Positions 16,471-27,478 of a stretch of DNA of 33,002 nt are shown here, piece by piece. Below the pieces are notes generated by a model. The model was not told the DNA's origin and did no database searches. It saw nothing but the letters and a program-made list of their open reading frames with translations. How positions within the stretch are numbered: position 1 is the first letter of the stretch; each line of letters opens with the position of its first letter. The stretch comes from an uncultured Methylococcaceae bacterium. GTDB taxonomy: Bacteria > Pseudomonadota > Gammaproteobacteria > Methylococcales > Methylomonadaceae. Made by a program: the position numbers and the translations under genes. The DNA is taken from positions 1 to 33,002 of the forward strand of contig CAIVGC010000073.1 in assembly GCA_903905335.1 (NCBI GenBank). The letters are read 5' to 3'.

Positions 16471-17766
16471 TTAGTGCTGGTCCATGACATCGCTGAATTT
16501 GACAGTTTCATCAGTTACTTTGGCTTGTGTTACTAGCCATTCAATAACTTGATCTTCTAAAACCATTTGGCGCACATCGTCCAGTCGTTTTTCATCAGAG
16601 TAATACCATTTAACAACATCGCCTGGACGCTCGTAGCTTTTTGCCATATTTTCGATAGTTGCAAGCACTTTATCATTGTCGATTTCAATACTGTTTTTTT
16701 GAACAACTTCACTTAATATTAAGCCTAAAGCTACGCGACGTTTGGCCTGTTCTTCAAAAGCATCTCTAGGGATGTTAAGTTCTTCAAGGCTAGTTTTTTG
16801 TTTTTTAGCTTTTTCGATATAGGGTTTAAGAAGGTTTTCGACTTCGGTATCGATGAGCGTATTAGGTGTAGTTATCTGAATTTTTTCATATAGCTCATTC
16901 ATGACTGCAATCTTCAGTTTACCGCGCAGTGCTTGTTCGAGCTCTCTTTCCATATTGTTTTTGATGTCGGCACGAAATGATTCAAGTGTGCCGCCAGATA
17001 TACCATAGGCTGCAATGAATTCTTCGTCGATAGTTGGTAATATGGGCTCTTCGACTGAAATTACATCTACGTCAAACTCAGCAATTTTTCCAGCGAGTTT
17101 TTCATGGTTGTAGTCTTCAGGAAAAGTGATGGAGAATACTTTATTATCGTCGGCTGTAAGGCCAATAAGATTTTCTTCAAATCCAGGGATCATTTTCTTT
17201 TCGCCGCAAATGACTTTAAAGTCTTCTATACGGCCATCAGTGAAGTTTTCGCCGTCTGCTATACCGGTAAAGCCAATAGTTACGCGATCAAGTGTTTGTG
17301 CGGAGCGCTCAACAATTAACCAGTCTTGTTTTTGAGCTCTTAGTTTTTCAATCATGACATCAACGTCACTGTCAGCGACGCTGGCTTGTGGGCGCACGAC
17401 TTTAAGATCTGAAACACCGGCTAATGATATTTCAGGATAAACTTCAAATACAGCGGTGTATTTGAAGCCATCAGCTTGGTTTATTTCTTCAATAAGCGGA
17501 CGTCCAACAGGATTTATGTTCTGGTCTTCTAGGGCTTTATAAAAGGTGCTGTTTATAAGGTCGCCGGAAATTTCGTTGCGAACTTGCTCGCCATACATTT
17601 TTTTAACAACCTGCGCAGGAACCTTGCCGGGGCGAAATCCATCGATTTTGACTTCGCGGGCTAATGATTTTAAACGCTGAGCTATTTTTTCCTGAACCAA
17701 AGCTTCAGGCACATTTACAGTCATTTTTCGGCTTAATTCTGATGTCATTTCGACAGAAACTTGCAT
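16471..17766 (-). CDS. tig: Trigger factor
   Basis: 431 aa. 'MQVSVEMTSELSRKMTVNVP...VKIDGFRPGKVPAQVVKKMYG', PPIase domain. Upstream of clpP-clpX as is conventional. Confidence 0.97.
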   Translation of the reverse strand: MQVSVEMTSELSRKMTVNVPEALVQEKIAQRLKSLAREVKIDGFRPGKVPAQVVKKMYGEQVRNEISGDLINSTFYKALEDQNINPVGRPLIEEINQADGFKYTAVFEVYPEISLAGVSDLKVVRPQASVADSDVDVMIEKLRAQKQDWLIVERSAQTLDRVTIGFTGIADGENFTDGRIEDFKVICGEKKMIPGFEENLIGLTADDNKVFSITFPEDYNHEKLAGKIAEFDVDVISVEEPILPTIDEEFIAAYGISGGTLESFRADIKNNMERELEQALRGKLKIAVMNELYEKIQITTPNTLIDTEVENLLKPYIEKAKKQKTSLEELNIPRDAFEEQAKRRVALGLILSEVVQKNSIEIDNDKVLATIENMAKSYERPGDVVKWYYSDEKRLDDVRQMVLEDQVIEWLVTQAKVTDETVKFSDVMDQH

Positions 17767-17870
17767 TCCTATACCTCGTGTTTGTATGTAGAAGATTTTT
17801 TATGAGTGCCGTTGATGGCTTGATAAAACTGAAAGCAGAACGATGATTCGTAAAGCTTTGTAGAATAGGG

Positions 17871-17955
17871 TGGTGCGAATGGAGAGACTCGAACTCTCAC
17901 AGGATAACCTACTGGAACCTAAATCCAGCGCGTCTACCAGTTCCGCCACATTCGC
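17871..17955 (-). tRNA. tRNA-Leu (anticodon TAG), CCA encoded
   Basis: Reverse complement GCGAATGTGGCGGAACTGGTAGACGCGCTGGATTTAGGTTCCAGTAGGTTATCCTGTGAGAGTTCGAGTCTCTCCATTCGCACCA folds as a class II tRNA. Anticodon loop TTTAGGT. Confidence 0.96.
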
Positions 17956-18134
17956 ATTTTGTATGAACGTACTATTATAAAGATCAATGCTCAATTTAAC
18001 AAGTTATAAATTATATTTTTCTTTTTTTGCCTGATTAAGAATGAATTGATGCCTAGCATCTGGCAAGGTTTTGTCGTAAAGTTTTACATTATGAGCTAGC
18101 AGACTTCATTATTTATCCTTTTTATAATAATTTT

Positions 18135-18848
18135 ATGATTAAAAATAACATTTCTAACCGTATAGTGGTTCTCGATACTGAAACAACGGGACTTAGTACA
18201 CGAGAGGGGCACAGAATTATTGAAATTGGCTGTGTTGAATTAATCAATCGTCGCTTAACAGGGAAGCGGTTTCATGCCTATATTAATCCAGAAAGGAAAA
18301 TAGATGATGGCGCTATTGCGGTACATGGAATAAGTAATGAGTTTTTAGATGATAAGCCGCTTTTTAAGCAAGTCTCAATTGAATTTATAGCATTCATAGA
18401 AAATGCAGAGCTAGTCATTCACAATGCGCCATTTGATGTTGGTTTTATCAATAATGAATTTTCACTTTTAGGAAATAACACCAAAACAATTGCTGATTTC
18501 TGTTTGGTTTTTGACACGCTGGTTTATGCTCGAAAAAAACATCCTGGACAGCGTAATAGCTTAGATGCTCTTTGTAAGCGTTATGGTATTGATAATAGTC
18601 ATCGAGAGCTACATGGTGCCTTACTTGATGCGGAAATTTTAGCAGAAGTATTTTTGCTAATGACGGGTGGGCAATCTTCATTGATAGATGATGAGCCTGC
18701 TAAGGTGGAGTTAATTGTCGCCAATTCAAATACGCCCAGAACGGCAATAACTCGTCCAGCACTGAGTATAGTGCGCTGTAATGAAGAGGAATTATCAGCA
18801 CATCAATTAAGCTTGAGTGCTATTGAAAACTGCTTGTGGCAGCTATAG
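18135..18848 (+). CDS. dnaQ: DNA polymerase III subunit epsilon (3'-5' exonuclease)
   Basis: 'RIVVLDTETTGLSTREGHRIIEIGCVELINRRLTG...VIHNAPFDVGFINNEF...HRELHGALLDAEILAEVFLLMTGGQ'. Confidence 0.96.
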   Translation: MIKNNISNRIVVLDTETTGLSTREGHRIIEIGCVELINRRLTGKRFHAYINPERKIDDGAIAVHGISNEFLDDKPLFKQVSIEFIAFIENAELVIHNAPFDVGFINNEFSLLGNNTKTIADFCLVFDTLVYARKKHPGQRNSLDALCKRYGIDNSHRELHGALLDAEILAEVFLLMTGGQSSLIDDEPAKVELIVANSNTPRTAITRPALSIVRCNEEELSAHQLSLSAIENCLWQL

Positions 18849-18918
18849 GTGTCTAGGGTGGTAGCGTTTTTCTGCTCACCGTTTATATTGTCCAACGACT
18901 ATTGCTTTGAAACGCCGC

Positions 18919-18941
18919 AGGGACAGTTGCGACCTGTCCCT
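18919..18941. repeat. Perfect hairpin repeat
   Basis: AGGGACAG (18919-18926) / CTGTCCCT (18934-18941). Confidence 0.75.
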
Positions 18942-18998
18942 ACATGCCTAGGTTATTAAGTTACCATCCCTTAAAGCTTAAAGCGAAAGACATAAAAA

Positions 18999-19027
18999 AG
19001 CCCCGATTGCTTGAAGGCAATCGGGGC
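18999..19027. terminator. Probable bidirectional Rho-independent terminator between dnaQ and groEL
   Basis: aaaaaaAGCCCCGATTGC..GCAATCGGGGCTctaattttt. GC-rich stem with A-tract on the left and T-rich stretch on the right. Confidence 0.9.
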
Positions 19028-19077
19028 TCTAATTTTTAAAGCTAAGTGTCTAAAGCCGAAGCTTTAAGGCAGCAAGA

Positions 19078-20739
<1,662 letters not shown>

Positions 20740-20778
20740 TTAGTAGTTTGTGTGATTATGAGGTAAGTAGCTTTAGGC

Positions 20779-21066
20779 TTAACCTAAGATGCCCATGATA
20801 TCTTCTTCACGCATAACGATGAGGTCTTCACCGTCAACTTTTACTTCGTTACCAGAGTATTTGCCAAATAATACTTTATCGCCGACTTTAACTTCTAAAG
20901 CGCGCACAGTACCATTGTCTAATGCTTTTCCAGAACCTACCGCTAAGATAATGCCTTGGCTAGGTTTTTCAGCAGCAGAGCCAGGAAGGACGATGCCGCC
21001 TGCTGTAGTTGTTTCTTCTTCAACGCGTTTTACTATCACTCTGTCGTGCAATGGACGTATATTCAT
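20779..21066 (-). CDS. groS: Co-chaperonin GroES
   Basis: 95 aa. '[38 protein letters not shown]'. Confidence 0.99.
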   Translation of the reverse strand: MNIRPLHDRVIVKRVEEETTTAGGIVLPGSAAEKPSQGIILAVGSGKALDNGTVRALEVKVGDKVLFGKYSGNEVKVDGEDLIVMREEDIMGILG

Positions 21067-21103
21067 CTATATCTCCTAACATTAAAATAAAGGTTTTCGG
21101 TTA

Positions 21104-21130
21104 TTAGCACTCGCTAGTAATGAGTGCTAA
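21104..21130. promoter_or_regulatory. CIRCE operator (HrcA-binding inverted repeat) upstream of groES-groEL
   Basis: TTAGCACTC-gctagtaat-GAGTGCTAA: exact TTAGCACTC-N9-GAGTGCTAA consensus, 38 bp upstream of the groES ATG. Confidence 0.96.
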
Positions 21131-21202
21131 TAATAATCAGGTTTTGCAGTCTGTCAAGTTATTTGGCATCATTGACCTCCACCCTATAACAATAATTAAG
21201 CT

Positions 21203-21952
21203 ATGAATGACACTCAACTACTACGCTACAGCCGTCAAATCATGCTGCCTCAATGTGATATTGAAGGTCAGCAAAAAATTCTTGCCGCAAAAGTATTAAT
21301 CATCGGTGCTGGGGGATTAGGGTCTCCAGCAGCGATGTATTTAGCGGCAGCAGGCATCGGCAGTATTGTTATTTACGATGATGATGTGGTCGAACTATCT
21401 AATTTACAACGGCAGATCGCTCATCACACACCCGATATAGGGATGGATAAAGTAATTTCAACCCGCGAAACGCTTAATAAATTAAATCCTGATGTACAAG
21501 TAAAAGCGATTAAGCAACGCTTAGCAGGGGAGCGGCTTGATATCGAAGTCATTAATGCTGATGTAGTGCTAGATTGTAGTGATAATTTTTTAACACGTTT
21601 TGCCATCAATAAGGCTTGCGTTAAGCATCAAACAGCTCTGGTTTCTGGCGCTGCAATACGCTTTGAAGGACAGGTTTCAGTGTTTACGCCCGGTAAAGAT
21701 AACAGTCCTTGTTATAACTGTTTGTATAGCAGTGATGGCGAAGAATTACAAAACTGCGCAACTAATGGTGTTATTGCGCCCATTACAGGAATAGTAGGTA
21801 GTATTCAGGCCTTAGAAGCAATAAAGTTAATCATGGCTATTGGTAAGTCATTAACTGGGCGTTTATTGTTACTAGATGGGCTGACTATGGAGTGGAATAC
21901 TATGAAGCTAGCAAAAAACCTAAAATGCCCTACTTGTGGAACTGCTGCATAA
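21203..21952 (+). CDS. moeB: ThiF/MoeB/HesA family adenylyltransferase (molybdopterin-synthase adenylyltransferase-like)
   Basis: 'RYSRQIMLPQCDIEGQQKILAAKVLIIGAGGLGSPAAMYLAAAGIGSIVIYDDDVVELSNLQRQI', CxxC pairs 'CYNCLY' and 'CPTCGTAA'. Confidence 0.9.
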   Translation: MNDTQLLRYSRQIMLPQCDIEGQQKILAAKVLIIGAGGLGSPAAMYLAAAGIGSIVIYDDDVVELSNLQRQIAHHTPDIGMDKVISTRETLNKLNPDVQVKAIKQRLAGERLDIEVINADVVLDCSDNFLTRFAINKACVKHQTALVSGAAIRFEGQVSVFTPGKDNSPCYNCLYSSDGEELQNCATNGVIAPITGIVGSIQALEAIKLIMAIGKSLTGRLLLLDGLTMEWNTMKLAKNLKCPTCGTAA

Positions 21953-21980
21953 GCAGTCATTCTGAGGAGAAAACAAAAAA

Positions 21981-22243
21981 TGAGGTCGCTATTTGTAAAC
22001 GATGTTGGTCGGGGTTTGTAACCCAGTACCGAGTGAAGTAACTCGTTTTACTCTCGTTTGCTGGGACTAGATCCGCAGATTTTGTTGCGATTAGCCCGAA
22101 GAGGCGCGGCATGGATGCCGCGCGTCGGTAGGAAGCCCTCTCTACCGACCCCTGACAAAATTTAGGATCGCAGGAGAAAACGGCAATCGAGTCGCCATCG
22201 GGTGCGATAACGCGATACAATAATTGTCGCGATAGCGATCTCA
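21981..22243. mobile_element. MITE-like repeat with short terminal inverted repeats (copy 1)
   Basis: TGAGGTCGCTAT (21981-21992) / ATAGCGATCTCA (22232-22243) ends. The interior is the reverse complement of 26005-~26270. Confidence 0.7.
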
Positions 22244-22247
22244 AAGT

Positions 22248-22454
22248 TTAGCTTTTACTGAATAGACTCTTGATAAAATGAATAGCTGTTTCGGCTAAAT
22301 CATTAACAAACGAATGACTATCGCCATGCGGTTCAATTTCTCCAAAGGGTTCGCCATTTTTCTTGGTGTATTTATAAATAAAATAACCTAGCGGTGCAAA
22401 CGCTGCACTAGCTATGAGTAACATAATAATAAAAAGCTCAGTAACATCAGCCAT
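22248..22454 (-). CDS. Small membrane protein, uncharacterised
   Basis: 68 aa with one TM helix 'LFIIMLLIASAAFAPLGYFIYKY'. 'ggagg' upstream of ATG on the - strand (tcctcc at ~22457-22463). Confidence 0.6.
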   Translation of the reverse strand: MADVTELFIIMLLIASAAFAPLGYFIYKYTKKNGEPFGEIEPHGDSHSFVNDLAETAIHFIKSLFSKS

Positions 22455-22642
22455 AAGTCCTCCTCATCGTTGTATAGTCTTATAATTTTCAGGTGTATTC
22501 GGATAATACTCTTTTATTAAAATAAAAAACACCCCTGATTGAGTCATGTCTGTGTTGCGTAAAAAAATAGTTCATCGTATACTTTGAACTAGCTTACTTG
22601 ATCAAGCTAGCAACTAATTCTAATAATTACTGGAGGTTCATT

Positions 22643-22717
22643 ATGAAATGGGAAATACCAAGCTATACAGACCTACGTTTTGGTTTTGAAGTAACTATGT
22701 ACATTTACAACCGTTAA
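22643..22717 (+). CDS. pqqA: PQQ precursor peptide PqqA (24 aa)
   Basis: ATG...TAA encodes MKWEIPSYTDLRFGFEVTMYIYNR with the cross-linked Glu/Tyr motif E-V-T-M-Y. 'tggagg' RBS. Directly upstream of pqqB. Missing from the ORF track because of its size. Confidence 0.97.
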   Translation: MKWEIPSYTDLRFGFEVTMYIYNR

Positions 22718-22754
22718 TCACTTCAAGCTACAGAGCTTGAAAGGATTTACATAA

Positions 22755-22785
22755 AAAAGGGGACCTTTTCGGTTCCCTTTTTTTT
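22755..22785 (+). terminator. Terminator/attenuator-like hairpin between pqqA and pqqB
   Basis: aaaaaGGGGACCttttcGGTTCCCtttttttt. Confidence 0.85.
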
Positions 22786-22838
22786 GCCTGAAAAATATTA
22801 TTGCCGTATCATTTAGACATTTTATGTAGGTTTTTACT

Positions 22839-23750
22839 ATGAAAGTTAGAGTTCTTGGTTCAGGTGCTGGTGGCGGATTTCCTCAGTGGAATTGCAACTG
22901 TCATAATTGTCATCGTTTACGCCATAATACTATGAACGGTAAGGCGCGTAGCCAATCCTCTATTGCAGTAAGCACGGACAATAAAAATTGGTTGTTAATT
23001 AATACTTCGCCTGATATTCGTAGCCAACTGGAAGCTTTTCCTGCGATTCAGCCTAAAGAAGGCATACGTGATACCGGTATTAAAGCGATTCTCTTAATCG
23101 ACAGTCAAATTGATCATACCACTGGCATGTTAATGTTAAGAGAAGGTAAGCCTTTGGAGGTTTATTGCACGGATATGGTTAAGCAAGACCTAACTACCGG
23201 CTTTCCTTTATTTACCATGCTAAAAGATTACTGTACCGTTAATCATCATACTGTACCTGTTGATGGCAGTAGTTTTACCATTCCCGCCATCGAAGATTTA
23301 CGTTTTTATACACAGGCCTTAAAAAGTAAGGCGCCGCCTTATTCACCTCATCGCCATGACCCGCATGAAGGCGATAATATTGGTTTGATTATCGAACAGA
23401 TTTCTACCGGCAAAAAAGTTTTCTATTCTCCTGGCTTAGGTGAAATAGAGCCGCATGTAATGACGGCCATGCAAGAAGTCGATTGTTTATTAGTCGATGG
23501 TACGTTTTGGACGGATGATGAAATGTGTACACAAAACATCAGTCATAAAAAGGCGCGTGAGATTGGACATTTACCACAATCTGGCCCTGGTGGCATGATA
23601 GAAGTGCTAAACGGTGTTGCTAAAGCTAGGAAAATATTGATTCATATCAATAATACTAATCCCATTTTAGATGATGATTCTGAGCAGCGTAAAATTCTTG
23701 ATGCTGCTGGCATTGAAGTGGCCTATGACGGCCTAGAAATCGATTTATAA
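22839..23750 (+). CDS. pqqB: PQQ biosynthesis protein PqqB
   Basis: 303 aa. '[38 protein letters not shown]' metallo-beta-lactamase-like fold. Confidence 0.98.
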   Translation: MKVRVLGSGAGGGFPQWNCNCHNCHRLRHNTMNGKARSQSSIAVSTDNKNWLLINTSPDIRSQLEAFPAIQPKEGIRDTGIKAILLIDSQIDHTTGMLMLREGKPLEVYCTDMVKQDLTTGFPLFTMLKDYCTVNHHTVPVDGSSFTIPAIEDLRFYTQALKSKAPPYSPHRHDPHEGDNIGLIIEQISTGKKVFYSPGLGEIEPHVMTAMQEVDCLLVDGTFWTDDEMCTQNISHKKAREIGHLPQSGPGGMIEVLNGVAKARKILIHINNTNPILDDDSEQRKILDAAGIEVAYDGLEIDL

Positions 23751-23770
23751 ACCCATTACAGTGAGTCACT

Positions 23771-24508
23771 ATGAACAATAACGACCAACAAGCATGGACT
23801 AAGGCAGAATTTGAAGTCGAACTACGTGGCATGGAAAAGTATTATCACATTCATCATCCTTACCACATCTTGATGAATGAAGGAAAACTTACCAAAGCTC
23901 AGTTGCAAGGCTGGGTTGCTAATCGTTTTTATTATCAAGCTTGCATTCCCATTAAGGACGCAAATATCTTAGCCAATTGCCCTGATCGAGAAACCCGCGC
24001 CAAATGGACGCAGCGTATTTTAGATCATGATGGTCATCCCGGCGATGTCGGCGGCATAGAAGCGTGGATACAATTAGGAATTGCAGTGGGTTTAACGAGA
24101 GACGACATTACCTCATTTAAGCATGTGTTGCCCGGTGTACGTTTCGCTGTTGATGCTTACGTTAACTTCGCTCGCAGGGCAGAGTGGCATGAGGCCGCGA
24201 GTTCTTCTTTGACAGAAATGTTTGCACCCAAGATACACCAGCAGCGCCTAGATAATTGGCCGGAACATTATCCATGGGTTGATGTAGAGGGCTACAGCTA
24301 TTTTCGTAAGCGGCTAACTGAAGCGCGACGTGATGTTGAGCATGGGCTTGAAATTACCTTAGATTGGTACAAGACTCGTGCCCAACAAGATCGTATGGTG
24401 CAGATTTTACAATTTAAATTGGATGTATTGTGGTCCATGGCTGATGCCATGTATCTGGCTTACATTAACAACATGCCGCCTTATTTTAATAGTGTGGATG
24501 CCGATTAG
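23771..24508 (+). CDS. pqqC: Pyrroloquinoline-quinone synthase PqqC
   Basis: 245 aa. '[49 protein letters not shown]'. Confidence 0.98.
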   Translation: MNNNDQQAWTKAEFEVELRGMEKYYHIHHPYHILMNEGKLTKAQLQGWVANRFYYQACIPIKDANILANCPDRETRAKWTQRILDHDGHPGDVGGIEAWIQLGIAVGLTRDDITSFKHVLPGVRFAVDAYVNFARRAEWHEAASSSLTEMFAPKIHQQRLDNWPEHYPWVDVEGYSYFRKRLTEARRDVEHGLEITLDWYKTRAQQDRMVQILQFKLDVLWSMADAMYLAYINNMPPYFNSVDAD

Positions 24509-24653
24509 GATAGTAGTTGTTGCGAATCCTTAATGTTTAAATATGAACTAATTAGTAGATGTAGCAAACTGATGGTATTTCGGTGGTAACCGCGTATTTT
24601 AGACAACTGACCAGTCTAGCATATAGATTGCAATTTTTTTGTGAGTATAGGTC

Positions 24654-25832
24654 ATGTTAAATACCGATGTCGTTATTATCGGCGCGGGCGCATCAGGTTT
24701 GATGTGTGCGCTTGAAGCTGGCAAACGTGGACGACGGGTGTTGGTCATAGATCATGTTAACAAGGCTGGCAAAAAAATTCTTATGTCGGGTGGTGGGCGT
24801 TGTAATTTTACTAATTACACAGTGATGCCTGAACACTTTATTTCTGATAATGCCCATTTTTGTAAATCGGCCTTGAGTCGTTTTAATCAATGGGATTTTT
24901 TGGCCTTAGTTGAACGTCATCATATTAATTTTCATGAGCGTGAACACGGGCAATTATTTTGTAATGACAGCGCTAAAGACATCTTGACGATGTTGCTGGC
25001 TGAATGCGCTGCTGTAAATGTTACGGTACAGCTAGATACGAGCATCAATAGTATAAAAACGTGTGCAGATGGTTTTATGCTTGAAACTAATCAGGGTGTT
25101 TTGATTTGCGCTTCTTTAGTGGTCGCGACGGGCGGCTTGTCGATTCCAAAAATGGGCGCGACACCGTTCGGTTATCAAATAGCTCAGCAATTTGGTATTG
25201 CCGTTGTGCCTACTCGTGCCGGCCTTGTGCCTTTAACTTTACAACCAGAAGATAAGGAAAAGTTTTCTCCGCTGTCTGGCATTGCCGTGCCTTGTACGAT
25301 TAGCAATCATCGCCAATCTTTTACTGAGGCCTTATTGTTTACGCATCGAGGTCTGAGTGGTCCCGTGGCTTTACAGATGTCGTCTTATTGGTTTGCTGGT
25401 GAAGACTTGGAGCTTAATTTTTTACCACAGTTAGATTTAGTGGATACCTTAAAAGAAAAACGTCGCGATAAGGTGAAAAACACCTTAAAGACAGTCTTAG
25501 ATAGTTATTTGCCTAAGCGCTTAATTGCTTGTTTGTTGCCTGAAGAGTTATTAAGTTGCACCTTGCCGGATTTATCTGATCGCCAAATACAGTTAGTCGC
25601 ACAGCAGTTGCAACAGTGGAAGATCAAGCCCAATGCTACGGAAGGTTACCGTACCGCTGAAGTTACTTTGGGTGGGGTAGATTGTGATGCTTTGTCTTCT
25701 AAAACCATGGCCAGCAAACAAGTGCCGGGACTTTATTTTATAGGTGAAGTAGTCGATGTAAGTGGGTGGTTAGGTGGTTATAATTTTCAATGGGCATGGT
25801 CTTCGGCTTGGTGTGCTGGGCAATATGTTTGA
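24654..25832 (+). CDS. HI0933/YhiN family NAD(P)/FAD-dependent oxidoreductase
   Basis: 392 aa. 'DVVIIGAGASGLMCALEAGKRGRRVLVIDH...KKILMSGGGRCNFTN...GLYFIGEVVDVSGWLGGYNFQWAWSSAW'. Confidence 0.93.
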   Translation: MLNTDVVIIGAGASGLMCALEAGKRGRRVLVIDHVNKAGKKILMSGGGRCNFTNYTVMPEHFISDNAHFCKSALSRFNQWDFLALVERHHINFHEREHGQLFCNDSAKDILTMLLAECAAVNVTVQLDTSINSIKTCADGFMLETNQGVLICASLVVATGGLSIPKMGATPFGYQIAQQFGIAVVPTRAGLVPLTLQPEDKEKFSPLSGIAVPCTISNHRQSFTEALLFTHRGLSGPVALQMSSYWFAGEDLELNFLPQLDLVDTLKEKRRDKVKNTLKTVLDSYLPKRLIACLLPEELLSCTLPDLSDRQIQLVAQQLQQWKIKPNATEGYRTAEVTLGGVDCDALSSKTMASKQVPGLYFIGEVVDVSGWLGGYNFQWAWSSAWCAGQYV

Positions 25833-26004
25833 TGGTGTGTTGCCTAGTTTTTTATATTAACTCTCAATGCGCTCATTTCAACTAATTGAAAGTAAACATG
25901 ATTTTATGAGCGCAATTGCAATATTTTTCCCCGCTTTTTGGGGAGTGGAGGGCTGATGTTACGCAGCCATTCAGCGATTTATAAAAAAACTTAGATTCAA
26001 ATAA

Positions 26005-26270
26005 TGAGATCGCTATCGCGACGATTTATTCAATCGGGTTATCGCACCCGAGGGCGAGATACTTTCTTTTGCTCCGCCAAAAGAAAGTATCCAAATAAAA
26101 GGCGGCTCGATTGCCGCTCCTCTGTTTTGTTGGGGGGGGCGGTAGAGAGGGCTTCCTTGTCCTCCTACCGACGCGCGGCACCCATGCCGCGCCCCTTCAT
26201 GCTAATCCCAACAAAACCTGCGGTGCTCGGCGCGGCAAACGAGAGCAAAACGACGTTACTATGTAACGTC
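26005..26270. repeat. Inverted copy (copy 2) of the 21981-22243 repeat, with ~48-bp extra hairpin segment
   Basis: GAGATCGCTATCGCGAC..TTATCGCACCCGA..CTCGATTGCCG..GGTAGAGAGGGCTTCCT..CCTACCGACGCGCGGCA.CCATGCCGCGCC..CAACAAAA.CTGCGG..AAACGAGAG.AAAACGA aligns to the reverse complement of copy 1. Confidence 0.85.
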
Positions 26271-26295
26271 GGATATTAAGACAAAATCCTTCAAA

Positions 26296-27144
26296 CTATT
26301 CGGTAACCGAGACTTTATAATTTAATAGCCTAATTTCTGCTGCAAAATCATTTAATACTGTTGTATCTAAAGGTCGAATACTGGTGGCTTCTGGCTGCAA
26401 AGAAGGTCTGGCGATGGTATACAGTAAAATGTCTTCTAGTTGGCAATCCAATTGTTTCAAGGTTTTGAATAAGTCGATAAAAGCGAGTCTTTCTTTATTA
26501 GAAAAACCTTGTTCATCATAATCAACTAAGCAGATTTGTAACTTAGTGGGGCATAACGACGCCGATAGCAATAAATTGTTAAGGCTGGTTTTGCTACTTT
26601 GGCTGGCATGATTAATTAAGGCTCTGCCTTCTTCGGTGGCGCTATCGAATTTAAACCAAACTTCACCGCCATAAGTTTTCAGTGCGCTTAAGCCAGCTTG
26701 AACATTAGCTTGATGGATTAGGCTGCCATTGGTAATGAGTACATAGTGACTGTCTGGAAATATACCTGCCTCGGTGGCTATTTTGCCGATCAACTCTACT
26801 GCGGTGGCAAAGTCTTTTAGGCTAGTGGGTTCGCCATTGCCGGCAATGGCAATGTCTTTAATGATGCGTTTGTCAGCAGGAACATGATAACGATCATAGA
26901 AGTCGCCTTCATTAACATCATTAAGAAAAGATCGTAATTCTTGTTCTAGTAACTCAAGATCCATTTTAGGTGCTGCACCGATTTTTAAGTCAGGTACTTG
27001 GCAATAAATACAACGCCAATTGCAGGCGTTATTGGTATTAAAGTTAATGCCGATGGATAAACCGCCCATGCGTCTTGAGATGACGGGGTAAATGTAGGTT
27101 AATCCTGCGCTGTCTGAGCGATGATCGGTAGTTGTTAATTTCAA
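26296..27144 (-). CDS. Radical SAM protein
   Basis: 282 aa. 'NNACNWRCIYCQVPDL' (CxxxCxxC) and 'IAIAGNGEPT'-like motif. Not a PqqE-like sequence. Confidence 0.88.
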   Translation of the reverse strand: MKLTTTDHRSDSAGLTYIYPVISRRMGGLSIGINFNTNNACNWRCIYCQVPDLKIGAAPKMDLELLEQELRSFLNDVNEGDFYDRYHVPADKRIIKDIAIAGNGEPTSLKDFATAVELIGKIATEAGIFPDSHYVLITNGSLIHQANVQAGLSALKTYGGEVWFKFDSATEEGRALINHASQSSKTSLNNLLLSASLCPTKLQICLVDYDEQGFSNKERLAFIDLFKTLKQLDCQLEDILLYTIARPSLQPEATSIRPLDTTVLNDFAAEIRLLNYKVSVTE

Positions 27145-27256
27145 TGCGCTTTACTCTTGTAGGGTAGTTGGTTTTAAGGCTCTATATGAGTCGTAGCGGG
27201 TAAATAAAAAAGACCCACAAATACAATGTTATAAGTAGTTGAAAAGAAGCTGGTTC

Positions 27257-27351
27257 GTCATACCGGCCGGGAAGCCGGTATCCAGCGCCATAGAGAGTAA
27301 TCTTTATACGTCCCTGTAGCCTGGATTCCGGCAGTCCATGCCGGAATGACG
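27257..27351. repeat. REP/BIME-like double-hairpin repeat, copy 2 (inverted relative to 9603-9695)
   Basis: gtcataccggccgggaagccggtatccagcgccat...ctttatacgtccctgtagcctggattccggcagtccatgccggaatgacg. Confidence 0.85.
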
Positions 27352-27478
27352 TGCATGGAGCGTGTATATAACTCTGCGCGCAGAGAATGCGTACGATAAA
27401 AGTTTAAAACAATGCAATCGTAAAAGGTTTTCAGTATAACGATATTCTGCGGTGAATTTTAAGGTTTTTTCTGGTCTG

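Noticed and set aside
17800-17994. 64-aa ORF containing 'NVAELVDALDLGSSRLSCESS'
   Set aside because: Translation artefact of the tRNA-Leu gene on the same strand (17871-17955).
26296-27144. Radical SAM gene as a displaced pqqE
   Set aside because: It has CxxxCxxC but the surrounding sequence does not resemble PqqE (no SPASM-like C-terminal Cys cluster seen). It is on the opposite strand.
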